DNA from: Sequoia sempervirens
Lineage: Eukaryota; Streptophyta; Pinopsida; Cupressales; Cupressaceae
Direction of reading: 5' to 3'
NCBI GenBank assembly: GCA_007258455.2
Contig: VDFB02000003.1
Span: forward strand, 46,379,889 to 46,443,888
DNA length: 64,000 nt
In this document: piece after piece, positions 1-10,799 of the stretch
Numbering within the stretch: the first letter of the stretch is position 1
How the letters are laid out: each line of letters opens with the position of its first letter
Position numbers and translations under genes: made by a program
Notes under the pieces: model-generated
Seen by the model: only the letters and a program-made list of their open reading frames with translations
The model's database searches: none
What the model was told of the DNA's origin: nothing

Positions 1-17
1 CTTGTATTTTACCAAGG

Positions 18-885
18 ATGGTAGTTGGCAATGAGTTTGTTAATGTGGTCTTCTTTGAGTTACTTTGGCAAGACATATTCCATAGCATTGATTCTAGTCT
101 TCTAAAGGATTTCAGTATTGGGTTGGATGGTGTTTCCTTTGTGAGGTTCCAAATGAGGAGAGTTCAGTTGGAGCATGATGATTTTTTAGAGGCACAGTCT
201 CAGCATGGTATTTGGGTAAGATGGTTTCCTATAGGGAAGTATTGTTATAATACCTTCCATCACATGTACACTGGTATGTCTTTATTTCAGACTCTCTATG
301 ATCATAGTGCACTCCCTTATGTAGATTCATTAATTTCAAAAGGTAAAATCCTTGCAACAAATATTTTCTTCAAAAAATTCAGGAGTTCGTGAGGTCACTC
401 AGAAAATTTACATCATGCACAAGATCAACAAAAAATGCATGTAGATAGGAAGAGAACAGGAAGAGTCCTTGGGGTTGGTGAATTGTTTCTTGTAAGGTTG
501 CAACCATATAATTAGAGGCCCCTAAAAAATTAGGAGTGGACAAGCTCAATTAACCTTACAAAGTCATTGAGAAGGAAGGAGTAGTTGATGAGTTAGATGT
601 GCCACCAGTTTGTAAAATACACAATATATTTCATGTTTTGAGTCACTAGAGAGTGACATGACAACAAATTGTGATTTCTCCAGAGTTTCCACCCTTAGAT
701 GATAAGGGGATGAAAAAATTGATACCTAACAGAGTTTTGGAAAGAAGAAAGAAGAAGCTAAGAAATAGAGTTATCACCAAGCACTTAATCAATGGAAAGA
801 GATAGAATATCACCACCATCCAAGTATTCATTTCCCAAGGACAAACAATCTTTGGGAGGGAGGACTTTTCATGTCCCTTTTTTCT
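18..885 (+). pseudogene. Ty3/gypsy integrase C-terminus plus chromodomain, degenerate
   Basis: This is the 3' end of a gypsy pol gene whose rest lies left of the window. The first 375 bases read as a worn integrase core end (WFPIGKYCYNTFHH, then GMSLFQTLYD, compare the family's AEYCYNTSYH and GMSPFRALYG). After about 430, in shifting frames, comes the integrase tail (VGELFLVRLQPY, then KIHNIFHVL, compare IHNVFHVS). Bases 710-870 encode a chromodomain-like stretch (VLERRKKKLRNRVITKHLI, then a Trp-Lys pair), which targets chromovirus integration to chromatin. Stops and frameshifts are frequent, so it is dead. The chromodomain order (after integrase, same strand) is typical of plant chromoviruses. 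No 3' LTR boundary could be found downstream. Confidence 0.8.
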
Positions 886-2075
886 AAAAATAACATTTAC
901 TATTTTTAGCAAGCCCAATTTCCTAAAATAGTAGGTCAGGTCCTACAGATGAACCAAGAAAGTTTTTTTTTTAAAATGAATTAATTAAATTATCCTAGGT
1001 GTTAAAATTAATAAATATTCATGAACTGATATTGGGGTCCAAGGTGGGCGTGGATTTTTGGAAAAAAAGAAAATGACTTGTGATTTGGATTTCCTAGCAA
1101 TGAGAGTTAATGGTTGATTTTTGGTAGCTTGGAGTGAAGTGTTTAATGGTGATTCTATTCTTGGCATTGAGAGTTACAATATTTCAAATTCAATTTTCCC
1201 TCCCTTGGGCATGGGATTTGGGCAGCCAAATTGGTGATGGAAAAGGAAATTGAATATAATGTAATTTCCTTCACAAGTTTGGATGATTCTAGATATTGTT
1301 TCCTTTCACAGATTTGTGATTTTCCTTCAGAGGCTGGTAAATCAATGAAGAAAGAATCTCCGAGGTTGGTAAACCAAGGGGATTGAGGCTCAGAGATTGA
1401 GGCTCTAAGGGTCTCCATGTGTAGTTTCATCCAGATATTTTCGTTATGTCAAATACTCTTCAGTTTGGTATTTTGTTCTCAATTTGTTGTAGGAGTTTGA
1501 TTCAATTTGGAGTGCATAGCTTAGTTTTCCAAGTTTCTGTTGTTTTTTTGTTGTGAGAAACATATTTAGGTGTCATTATAGAGATAATATGAGTATTTTT
1601 CTATTCAGATCTTTGTATGAATTTTGGGGTGAATTTGTGTGAAGATTTATCTAGATTCAATGTGAGTTTGGGCTTTCAATTTGGATATTAAATGATATAT
1701 TTTTTTGTAGCTTTTCACTTTTTTTTTTTGATATATATGATAGTAAAATGATGTAATTCCACAATAATTTAAGAAATATACCATTCCATTATAGTTGATC
1801 AACAGTTTGGTGTATTTTGGTGTTTGTTTCAGTTACTCGATTTGCTGGGGTTTGCTCAAATTGGAGTGCATTTTGGATTTCAGATTGTTTTCTATTATTA
1901 GCAGCATATTTTAATGTTTTTGGGGTATTTTATATGCTTTTTTATGTTCATAATAGTTTGGAGAAGTTTGAAGAGTTTGTGTGGGATTCACAGTGATTTT
2001 TGTAGGTGCTTGAGCTCTGAGCTTGGAGATTTCTTTGATGCAATTTGTAGCAAATGTTTATTTCTATTACTTGTT
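886..2075. other. AT-rich non-coding stretch left of Copia-1
   Basis: No protein signature was recognised on either strand; the short minus-strand open frames here have no family features. One copy of the TTACTATTTTTAGCA motif lies at 897-911, matching the motif family inside the giant LTR at 3,040-4,295. A short direct repeat (TTGAGGCTC twice) lies near 1,383-1,408 and a T-run near 1,718. The segment ends in ATATT (2,076-2,080), the target duplication of Copia-1. Confidence 0.6.
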
Positions 2076-2080
2076 ATATT

Positions 2081-2733
2081 TGTTGCAAGTATGAGTAGTT
2101 TTTTGTCATTGATGTCAACAAGCATGTGTTGTCATTGATGTCTATTATTGGATAAGATTGTTTCAAGAATGTGAGTAGTTGATTCTTTGATTAACTGCAT
2201 TATGTTGTCATTAGTAAAGCTACTAGTGTCAACCTTTGGTGTTATTGCGATAAGCCTCTGTGATATATGGTTGAGTTGCTATTGGTTCAATTGTGTTGAG
2301 GAAGTGTTGAAGATGATGAGGATGTGTCTCCGGTACTTGGTTTCCAAATTCTTTTGAGAAAATTTGATAAAAAAAGGAAACAATGTGTTGCAGTGGTGTT
2401 TTGTGTTGTAAAGTTGTGTTTTGGTTTTGCTCCACATTTCTTCTAGGTTGAAGATCTGCCTTTGCAATTTGGAAACGATGGTGAGAGGTGTTTAGAGGTA
2501 TTTTATTCAAGAATTGATGTGTTGGATCATTGTGCATAAGAAGTTGTGTTCACTAGTGTGTGACTATGTTTTGTAGAAGTGTCTAGGAGATGTTTGTGCT
2601 CCACTTTTCTCCATAGTTATGTTTCAGGTCTTGCGAACCTGAAGGAGTGTTGATTGTGTTGGTATTTTGCTTTAGTCAAGATGTTTTGAGGTTTGGTGCT
2701 CTGAAAGATGGTTTTCCGAGTTACAATGGATAG
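2081..2733 (+). repeat. Copia-1 5' LTR, left segment
   Basis: Bases 2,081 to about 2,430 align with the start of the 3' LTR at 16,525, including the phrases GTCATTGATGTCAACAAGC and GTTGAGTTGCTATTGG. The remaining 300 bases have no partner in the 3' LTR because that copy is deleted there. The segment stops where the giant LTR begins at 2,734. Confidence 0.88.
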
Positions 2734-3029
2734 TGTTGTGACCTTTTCACACATCACCCCATTCAAAATGGGGACCCCCTAATTTTTGCTTCATTCGGGT
2801 CTTTTGGCTTGGGTTTGTGGGTCTGTCTCTCTCTGTCAGTTCTTTCTGTCTGGTGATGTATTTACCATTTGACCTAGATTTGAATTTTGGCTAAGTCTGG
2901 AAGGCTTTATGATGAATTAGGGTTTACAATCTTTAGACAACTTTGAGGTCAAATTGAGTTGGCTAATCAAATTATGAGCTTAGCACTGCTATTAGGATGC
3001 TTCAAGCGGGGTCCCACTAAATTTTCATT

Positions 3030-4295
3030 GAATTATGATAACTTGCTATTTTTAGTAAGTACCAATTTGGGGCCTATTCTCTTAGGATTTTTAGATTTTG
3101 ACGACTGCGCTACACTTAGAACACTATGAGCTACCTGCTTGCAAAATTTGAGCTGAAACATACAACTTGCTATTTTTAGCAGTCCTACCTTCGAGGTCCA
3201 CTTTTAGGGTTTGCATGTTGGACTTTCAGATCATGCATGTTTGAAGATTCTTTATGGGTTTTTCGAGACCTTCGCAATGATATAGCATGCAAAACAAGAT
3301 GATGAATTTCAATGATTTGGGCTTTAGAGGCTATTTTTAAGGTTCGCATGCGATATTTTTCAGCGCATGTCAGCATAATCTTTCTGGGTTTTCCGAGAGC
3401 TTCGCAACAAGGTAACATGCAAGCGAAGTTGGTCACTTTTCCGAAACTTGCTATTTTTAGCCAGTGCTTGCATGTTGATCATTTTTTTGGGTTTTTTCTG
3501 GGTTTTTCAAGATCTCTTGGGCAGTGTGACATGCAAACTCATCCGGTAGCTGATGGGTCACTTTTTTAGACATTTACTATTTTTAGCAGGTTCACTTCGG
3601 TAGCTGCCCAACACTTCAAAATCACAAACCCAATGGCATGCAATAGAAATGAAGTTAAACGAAGGTCATTTGAGGCACATGCAAGACGAATTAGGGTTTC
3701 GAGCTTCAGGACCCAAAATGAAGGGTCAAACGCCAGAATTTTCAAAAACCAGTGTATCCCATCGTGATCAACATCTTTCAAGGAGTCCACTAGTAAAATT
3801 TGAAGGCAATCAGAGCACTTAATATTTATAGTAAGCCACTTTTGAAACAGGCTATAAATAGTAAGTCAACATCAGGCGCCAGTGTGAACGGGTAAGTCTA
3901 CCGATGAGGGTCATGACATTCAAATTTCAAGTCAAACGGAGTTGTGGAAGTCTCAAAATCAGGCAGTTGCTATAAATAGTAAACCACCTTCAAAAACATG
4001 CTATAAATAGTAGGTTAGCGTGAGGCAGCAACATGAACAGGTCAAGCAAGTAATGAAGACCCCATGGCACGAATTTCAAGTCAAACGGAGTTGCAGAGAT
4101 TCAAAAATCAAGCACTTACTATTTTTAGCAGTCCTGTGTAGAGGAATTAGGGTTTCCTAAAAAGTGGGGTGAAACACGACATTCACATAGAAGTAGCATC
4201 TAGTTACAGTCAATATCCTTTAGGCAATCAACATGTGAAGTTTGAGCTCATTCTGAGCAGTTACTATTTTTAGTATGTTGCTAAAAATAGTAGGT
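3030..4295 (+). repeat. Degenerate tandem array 1 (about 125-145 bp units with CTATTTTTAGCA core)
   Basis: A 12-15 bp core, TTGCTATTTTTAGCA or its complement TGCTATAAATAGTA, recurs near 3,044, 3,168, 3,449, 3,575, 3,820, 3,851, 3,969, 4,000, 4,117, 4,261 and 4,280. Spacings cluster around 116-145 bp or twice that. Between cores other phrases repeat, for example a GGGTTTTTCGAGA...GCATGC block at about 3,255, 3,390 and 3,500, and TTTCAAGTCAAACGGAGTTG at about 3,936 and 4,074. The last two cores form a hairpin, TACTATTTTTAG (4,262-4,273) and CTAAAAATAGTA (4,281-4,292), with a 7-base loop. No coding function is seen. Confidence 0.8.
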
Positions 4296-4559
4296 ACATG
4301 TAGGCATTGGATGCCAGCAGCTCAATCACATCACGAGGTTCGAGATAAAGTGAAAATCATGCCTTCTGGAGCTAGAGATCAGCTTAAAATGCAAAATTTG
4401 AGAAACTTTCTAAAACTAGAAAGCTAGGGCAAGTTGAGGGCAACGTGAACAAACCACCTCAAATCAGACGAAAGCTTTGAAATTCATCCAAGTCTGATAA
4501 AATGAAAGCTCCAACATCAAAATCCGCCCTTGAAGCTGAAGATTGCTAATTTTTTTTCT

Positions 4560-5660
4560 AAGTCTTCAAAATTTGGAAGCTCTAGGGGTTAAATGCGCCT
4601 TTGAAAGCAACATGAAGAAGGCGAAAATTTCCTAAGTATGAAAAATGGAAGTAGCATATGTCAAATGTGCCCTTGAAAGGAGGCTAGGTGGAGAAAAATG
4701 TTTAAGTGTTACAAATTAGAAGTTCAACCCCTCATATGTGCCCACCTTGTGGAATTAGAAGCTTGCCTAGTGAAATGCGCTCTCAACTTGAAGTGGCCCC
4801 TGCTAGATGCGCCCAAGTCTAGTAAGGAGATGAAAAACACCTAAGTGTTGGGAATTGAAAGTAAGACCCCTCAAATGCGCCTTAAGAAGCTTGAAGGGTT
4901 TGGAAATTGGCTAAGGCTAGATAAAATTGAAAGTACAAGGCTCCAAATGCGCCCTTGAGGAGAAAGTGATTAAAAGTTTCTAAGGTGTGGAAACTTGAAG
5001 TAGACCCCTTTGAATGCGTGCTTGGAAGAAGATGGTATAGAAATTTTTCTAAGTGTTTTGAACTTAAAGCTACTACCCCCAAATGCGCCTAGCCAAAGAG
5101 AGGCATGTGAAAATCTTTTCAAGAATTAAAAAGTGAAAGCTTGAGGGGTGAAATGCACCCAACTTTGGAGGAGAGTTGAAAATGTTTCTAAGGCGTATAA
5201 ATTTAAAGTGAGAGCCCCTATGTGTGCCTAAGGTAAAGAGGGTGAATTAAATATTCTAAGGGGTTGCAAATTGAAAGCTCACCCATAGAAATGCACCTTG
5301 GCTGGAGAAGCTGAGTTAAAAAGTTGACTAAGTTTTGACAATTGAAAGTAAGACCTCCAATATGTGCCCAAAAAGCTAGAAGAAAGTGATTAAAATTTTC
5401 TAAACTTTGTGCGAAACTTGAAGCTTGACCTCCTATATGCGCCCTTGAAGAGAAAGTCTATTTTTTTTTTTAAGGTAAGCAAATTGAAAGCTCATGGGTG
5501 GATATGCGCCTTAGTTAAAAGGGAGGATGAGGAAATATTTAAAGTGTTGAAAATGAAAGTTAGACCCCTTGATTGCGCCTAGATTGGGGAATAAAGTGGA
5601 AAACATTCTAAGTGTGGGGAATTAAAGGATAAATGCCCCTAAGTTTGAGTGTGGCCTGAG
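4560..5660 (+). repeat. Degenerate tandem array 2 (about 70 bp period, ATGCGCC core)
   Basis: The core AAATGCGCC (variants ATGTGCC, ATGCACC) recurs at 4,593, 4,665, 4,736, 4,807, 4,875, 4,947, 5,014, 5,083, 5,153, 5,220, 5,291, 5,362, 5,437, 5,504, 5,573 and 5,633, with an extra half-step copy at 4,775. Fourteen of the fifteen spacings are 67-75 bp. Each unit also carries TTTCTAAGTGTTG-like and AATTGAAAGCT-like phrases. Units are heavily diverged while the period is kept. The array lies in the putative U3, upstream of the TATA box at 6,285. Confidence 0.85.
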
Positions 5661-6284
5661 AGATTTTTCTAAGGCGTTGGAAATAAAATGAAGTTTGTTC
5701 TAGTAAAAATAAAAAATGCCCCATGCTGGAGAAATTAAATAAACTTCAATTAAAATTATTTTCCAAAGTTTAAAAAAATCAAATGTCCCCCTTCGGTTAA
5801 ACACATGAAATTTTGAAGTCGAGAGATATTTATTAAGGGGGAAAAATTATTTTGAAAAGTGTTCTGAGGGGAAATAATTTTGCCTGGTGATTTTAAAATA
5901 TTATAACTCAACTGATGAAATTTTTTCCAGGTGAAATTTAGATTTTTCTAAGGTGCTGGCAAAAGTGGAATAAAATTCTCTCAAGTAAAATAAAAAGGCA
6001 TTGAGATTAAATTTTAATGATAAATACACCATTGTTCAAAGATGGATTTTTTTTTATGCTGGAGTAATTTTAATAAATTTCTCAAAATTGCTCCAGTCAA
6101 TTGAAAGTGACTTGCAGTCAAGGAGAGAAATTTTAATTTTCAAACAAGGAAAGAATCTCCAATAATAGCAAATTCCTATGACGACTCTATGACGACTGAG
6201 AATATTCTCTCCCGAATTGGAAATTTTCTAAGTAGTGGGGGAGTGAATTAATGACAACTGCTAAACTAGGTGCCTAATTTCAGT

Positions 6285-6293
6285 TATATAAAA
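6285..6293 (+). promoter_or_regulatory. TATA box upstream of the LTR-borne ORF
   Basis: TATATAAAA follows an AT-rich stretch and precedes a purine-rich leader of about 300 bp that leads to the ATG at 6,599. A pyrimidine-rich TTTTTATTTTGCAG sits directly before that ATG and looks like a splice acceptor, so the leader may be spliced; I could not identify a convincing donor. The box suggests the ORF may have its own promoter inside the LTR. Confidence 0.45.
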
Positions 6294-6598
6294 TCTGAAG
6301 CCATTCATTTTTCTTCACAAAGTTGCAGAGTTGAGATTGTGATAGAGCTGAAAGTGATTGCTGAGTGAGTGAGAAATTTCTGAGCTGAGATAATTACTTT
6401 TTCAAAGTGTTGAAAGTGGTATTGCTGAGAGTTGCTGAAGCTCGAAGTTTGAATTTTAGTGTTATATTTCTTGAGGTTTGGAGTTGGTGGTTTAATGCTG
6501 AAGATTTTTATTTTTGAAGCTAACTCCACTTGCCAGCCATCTCGCAGTAATTTTATTTTTTTAAGTTAGAATTATAATCCTTGATTTTTATTTTGCAG

Positions 6599-9500
6599 AT
6601 GGCTGAAATTTGAAGAGGAGATGCTACCGGAACAAGCAAGGCTGCAGGTAGAGCTGGAAACGCTGAAGCTAGCAAGGAGAATGCCTCCAGATAGGCGATA
6701 ATCAAATAGTTGAAGAAGTCATTCATTCCTGAATTGAAGTTTGTGTCGAAGCTGGGAGGTTTGACTGATACCAACTTGGGTTCATTCAACCTCGAGGCTT
6801 TCAAAAGAAGAATACATGGGCAAGGTGGTTATACTCCATCAATGACTTCGCACAATATTGTGAGGAGTGGATTGTATGCAGCTGCTGGTTTTCCACTAGC
6901 AATTCGATGTTCTGAGTTGATAATGGAATGTGCAAACTACTACAGGTCAGACCACCGAACAATTGTTTCTCCAGATGGCATGTTGTTGGCCAACTTCACA
7001 CCTGAGGCTATTGGTGAGGCATTTGGGATTCCAACTATGGACAAAATGTTGTACAAGTCTAAAGAGATGGCTGATAAAATGTATGCCTCATCTTTTGATA
7101 GGTGTGCTAAGAGAATCAACACAGCATGGATGAGGAAGCCAAAGCCTCCTGGCACCAAGTTGCCAAAGCAGATTATTTTAGAGGAGTTGAAGCAAGAATA
7201 CTGTGATTTAATCATGATGTTCAGCTGAGTGAATGGAAGCCCACATGCGTATGCTTTTGAGCCTTGGATGTTCTTCTACATCAGCGTGGTGTTAGAAGAG
7301 AAAGAATATGTAGATTGGGCGAAGATGATCAGTGACAACATTGATGAACAATTCAGAAGCCTAAGGAGGAAAAAGACGTTTTACATGAGCTTGTATGTCA
7401 TTTATATGCTAGCTTGAATGACGAAGTATAAGGGGCTGACATACCAGGAGCCGATTGGATGTGGTTCTGGTCAATTTAAAATCCATGAAGCTTGCAGGTA
7501 GCTGCATTTGACAAGTACCTCCAGCTTCAAAAGAGTGAACGATGCTTGCACTATGTATATCACAAGGACTCTTCAATGAAGAATGCAACAAAGAATATCC
7601 AAAGAGGCACAAAAGTTGATTGAAGAGTATGGGTTTTGGTTTATCCAATTCCCGAAGTTCACGTATATAAGGCTATCTAGGTTCCATTCATATACCTACC
7701 GACTGCCAAGATACCCCACAGATAGGATGGTGATGCTTGAAGTGTCTAGGAAACTCATGGCCTACGACAAAATCATAACGAAGAAGAAGAAAGGAGGTTT
7801 GCACTTCCCTATTGTTATGGGAAATTCGCTGGAGGAGTGCCCTTCTTTGCAAGTAGCCAAAGAAGTAGAGGATGAGTTACAATTTTATCACCTCTCTCTA
7901 CACACCAACCGATAGGATTTTGATCCTCAAAGGAAGATTGGAATTGTACAAGGTGAAGAATATAGGCACAAGGCTCATGTAGAGGATTTTTGGGCAAATG
8001 CGGGAGATGAAGCTGAAATCAGAAAGAGGATGTTCTCCAGATTGTCTCTGAAATTGATCAGAGAGTGTGAGGTTGTCCAAGTTCCAGACCAAGTGGATGA
8101 AGATGCCAACATTACTCACCCAGATCATGAGTCAATAAAGGGCACACCAATCCCACCACCTGATTGGGCGGAGTCGGAAATCACAGACTTGGACACTTTG
8201 TCTATGCTTGTCTTAACTTTCATGAGGAGTTGGGTGGATGGACATGTTCATAGACTTAAGAGAAAATCAATTTCCCTCACATACAACCTCATGGGCGATC
8301 GAAGGCCACCAATGTCAATAAAGAAGAGAAAGCAGACCACCCAAGCTGTGGAGCCATAGGAGGAGGAACCAGTTCAGCCTGAGCCTCAGAGGATGGAGGA
8401 AGCATCGCCTACATAGTTGTTGGCTCAATCTTCCAGCATACAAGAAGTTTCAATGTTTGTAAATCAGAGGGTTAGAGTGAATGAAGATCAAGAAATGGGA
8501 GAAGTTAACCAGCCATTACCTAGAGAGCCTGATAGTCAGAGCGCTAATGCTCCTAGGAGTGCTAACCAACTGGATGAAGGTGAAGAAATAGAAACAGACA
8601 CTCGCTTTGATCATGCACTCGAGGCAACCCTTGAGGATGAAGACATTACAGAGCCTGAAGTTTTGGGTCTTGAGGAGGATAGTCAACACATGGAGATGGC
8701 TGAGCCTCAACCCAATGTTGCTGAAGAGGAAGTTCATGGAGTGGAAGCAACATAGGAGCAACCCCTTGTTGTCTGTTACGCTCAACAAAATGTTCCAAAT
8801 TGGCTCACCAGTGCAATAAGGAGAGATCAGGAGGATGACACCGACCCGACAATAGAAATGGAAGAGCTCCTTAATAGAATAAGCGAGTCACCTAAGAGGA
8901 AAAGAGCTAGAAAGTATTCCAGGATGGAAACAGATGAGTCCGGTTCTCGCACTATTCATGTTGCAGTTCTGAGGGAAGAGTGTGATCTAGATGAAGTAAT
9001 GCCTGAAAATTACACGATCACTACGGTTGAATTAGGGTTCCCTACTGGAGTACAAGTAATCGAGGAAGCCAAAAACTCCTTCCAGGCACAGAAAGATAGG
9101 CTACTTCGAAAGGGAGAAAAATACAAGAGGATGAAAAGGGAGCATAAGGCATTGGTTGGGTATGTGCAACATCTAGCGCATCCATGTGTTTAGGAGAACC
9201 TAATGGTGGAACTTCCACTTGAGCTTCCACGGGAGTCAATCGGCGGGCTCAAAGAGATGAAGAAGGCCATTCAAGAGGGAGATAAGTGGATTGACAGTTT
9301 TCGTGCTGAAGCTGAGAGATTCATTATAGATCTTGTCTCCTCTTTCCAGCATGCTTCCAACATCCTCTCCCGTATGGAGAACATTGAGCAGGCATGGAAT
9401 GATACTCATATATTTTAGGAAAAGACTATTCCACACCTGGCTGCTCTGATGCATATGCTAGTGCAGACTTTGGTTGAAGAGGGGGTGATTCAGGCAGGGG

Positions 9501-9979
9501 ATTGATATGATTTTCTAGGTTGGTATTCTGCTGCATTCACTGACCGAGGTTTCTTTGACATGGAAAGAATAGATTCGGCCAAGATCGGGAAGGCCATGGG
9601 AAATATTCAAGAAGGAATCTTCAACACGCTGGAGGCATTATTCATGAAACAACTAACTCCTGAGGAGGTGATGGTGGATGGATTGAAGGGCAGGTTACAA
9701 CCATTCTTCTTTGAGATGAGGGTATTTGCTTAGGTGGACTTTGAAAATATCTCCATGTTCTCAGCTATTATTCAGAGCACGCAAGAATCCATCGAGGCTT
9801 GGAGAAAATATTGCATCCGGCAGGAACAAACAATTGCTATCCTTGAGTATCAGCTCAATCTTACTCCGGCGATCTCCGAACAAGAAGTTGATGCAGTGCT
9901 GGCCTGGTTCGTTGCTTTCATGGTCAGAGAGAAGAACAATGGGAACAAGATCCTGGACGAGAATCTTCTAGAAGGATAG
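6599..9979 (+). pseudogene. LTR-borne ORF, copy 1: unknown family, 1,126 codons, 15 internal stops
   Basis: From the ATG at 6,599 one frame continues to 9,979 with no frameshift. It is broken only by TGA at 6,611, 7,226, 7,415, 7,577 and 9,503, and TAG at 6,692, 6,707, 7,499, 7,913, 8,357, 8,414, 8,753, 9,191, 9,416 and 9,731. Residues about 40-480 look globular (FPLAIRCSELIMEC, AFEPWMFFYI, DWAKMISDNIDEQF, YRLPRYPTDRMVMLEVSRKL, VEDFWANAGDEAEIRKRM). About 580-760 is acidic and Gln/Glu-rich, then comes a nuclear-signal-like PKRKRARKYS. The last 300 residues are helical and coiled-coil-like. The same blocks occur in both Gypsy-1 LTRs. The function is unknown. A distant relation to plant transposon-derived domains of large retroelement-associated proteins is possible but unproven. 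Confidence 0.75.
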
Positions 9980-10156
9980 TGGGCATTAATTTCCCATAGT
10001 GGTCAAAGGAGGAATCTGCCTATTTTGTGCTCATTAATTGCATGACTCCTCCACCTTCTGGCAGTTTTTAGGGAAGAATATAGTCTAGGGCTGATGTGGC
10101 TCGATCTGAGCCATCCATTGTAATTTGATCTGGACCGTCCATTGAGATTGGCCAAC

Positions 10157-10166
10157 TATATAAAGG
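10157..10166 (+). promoter_or_regulatory. TATA box, probable main LTR promoter
   Basis: TATATAAAGG sits 178 bp after the end of the LTR-borne ORF and is followed by a CT-rich start region and a purine-rich leader, a usual plant LTR U3/R arrangement. The AATAAA at 10,332 lies about 170 bp downstream. This supports reading the block 2,734-10,799 as an LTR with the long ORF in U3. Confidence 0.6.
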
Positions 10167-10331
10167 GGACTCCCCCTCATTTGTATATTATTAGACTAGA
10201 GAATAGACATTCTGATAGAGCATAGAGAGACAGTTTAGAGTTAGCATAGTTTCATTGCATAGTATAGTTTGAAGGAGAGGGAAAGTTTTCCCATGAGAAC
10301 TTTGTAAGGAATTGTTGCGAAAAATTATCAT

Positions 10332-10337
10332 AATAAA
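10332..10337 (+). terminator. Poly(A) signal in putative R region
   Basis: AATAAA is followed by AAGAGTTTCATTG and a T-rich GTCTTTTGTTATG stretch, an arrangement that fits a plant polyadenylation region in R/U5 of the giant LTR. Confidence 0.4.
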
Positions 10338-10799
10338 AAGAGTTTCATTGATGATGAATTTGTCTTTTGTTATGAATAGTTAGCAAGGTTTCTTCGTCCT
10401 TCTACTTCAAGTGGGACTTAAAATTAGAGTGATTTTCATTTTCATGCAAGTAGTTAGTTGTGGGTTGTGTTTGATTTAAGTGAGCTTCGTTTAATCCATA
10501 CCACTAGCAAGCTTACTGATGGTAAGTTTTCCCTACGTGGTCGATTGGAATACTTTTCAGACTTAACTTTGATTGTGATTCACGTGTTTGTATGCATTGT
10601 CTTGATGGTATTTGCATGTTGAGTCGTGATCTGAACACCTTTCATTGCTCCTTTGAAGATTGCACCAAATTTCTTGAAGCTGTCCAACACGAGGCAAGGA
10701 AAAGTTTGGTTGAAGCTCATTGAAGTCAAGCTCAACGCCTCTTGCACTTAGATTAGGATATAACTCTTCTAAACCCTACAACCATTTAATTTCCCCACA

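Larger units (their letters stand above)
2734..10799 (+). mobile_element. Giant solo-LTR-like block (BigLTR-1) inside the Copia-1 LTR
   Basis: It begins TGTTGTGACC, a gypsy-type LTR start, followed by an inverted repeat CCCCATT...AATGGGG at 2,757-2,773. It ends probably in CCCCACA at 10,799. It contains no gag, protease, RT or integrase. In order it holds tandem array 1 (3,030-4,295), tandem array 2 (4,560-5,660), a TATA box at 6,285, a 1,126-codon reading frame (6,599-9,979), a second TATA box at 10,157 and an AATAAA at 10,332. A solo LTR is inferred because the homologous reading frame in Gypsy-1 lies inside proven LTRs. The right boundary and the target duplication are not resolved: GATAG precedes 2,734 but I found no match to the right. 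Confidence 0.6.

Noticed and set aside
886..2075. The 3' LTR of the gypsy element at 1-885
   Set aside because: No TG start, polypurine tract or second LTR copy could be identified in the window.
3030..5660. CRISPR-like regularly spaced repeats
   Set aside because: Units are diverged, repeat cores are short and inverted in places, there are no unique spacers, and the context is a plant retroelement LTR.
6599..9979. Stop-codon read-through or RNA editing to express the LTR-borne ORF
   Set aside because: Fifteen stops in one frame are far too many for read-through. U-to-C editing of nuclear transcripts has no support here. Methylation decay explains the TAG/TGA-only pattern more simply.
2734..10799. 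A clean target duplication for the giant LTR block
   Set aside because: GATAG precedes the left end but I found no matching five bases after a CA near 10,750-11,250, so the right boundary is given as approximate.
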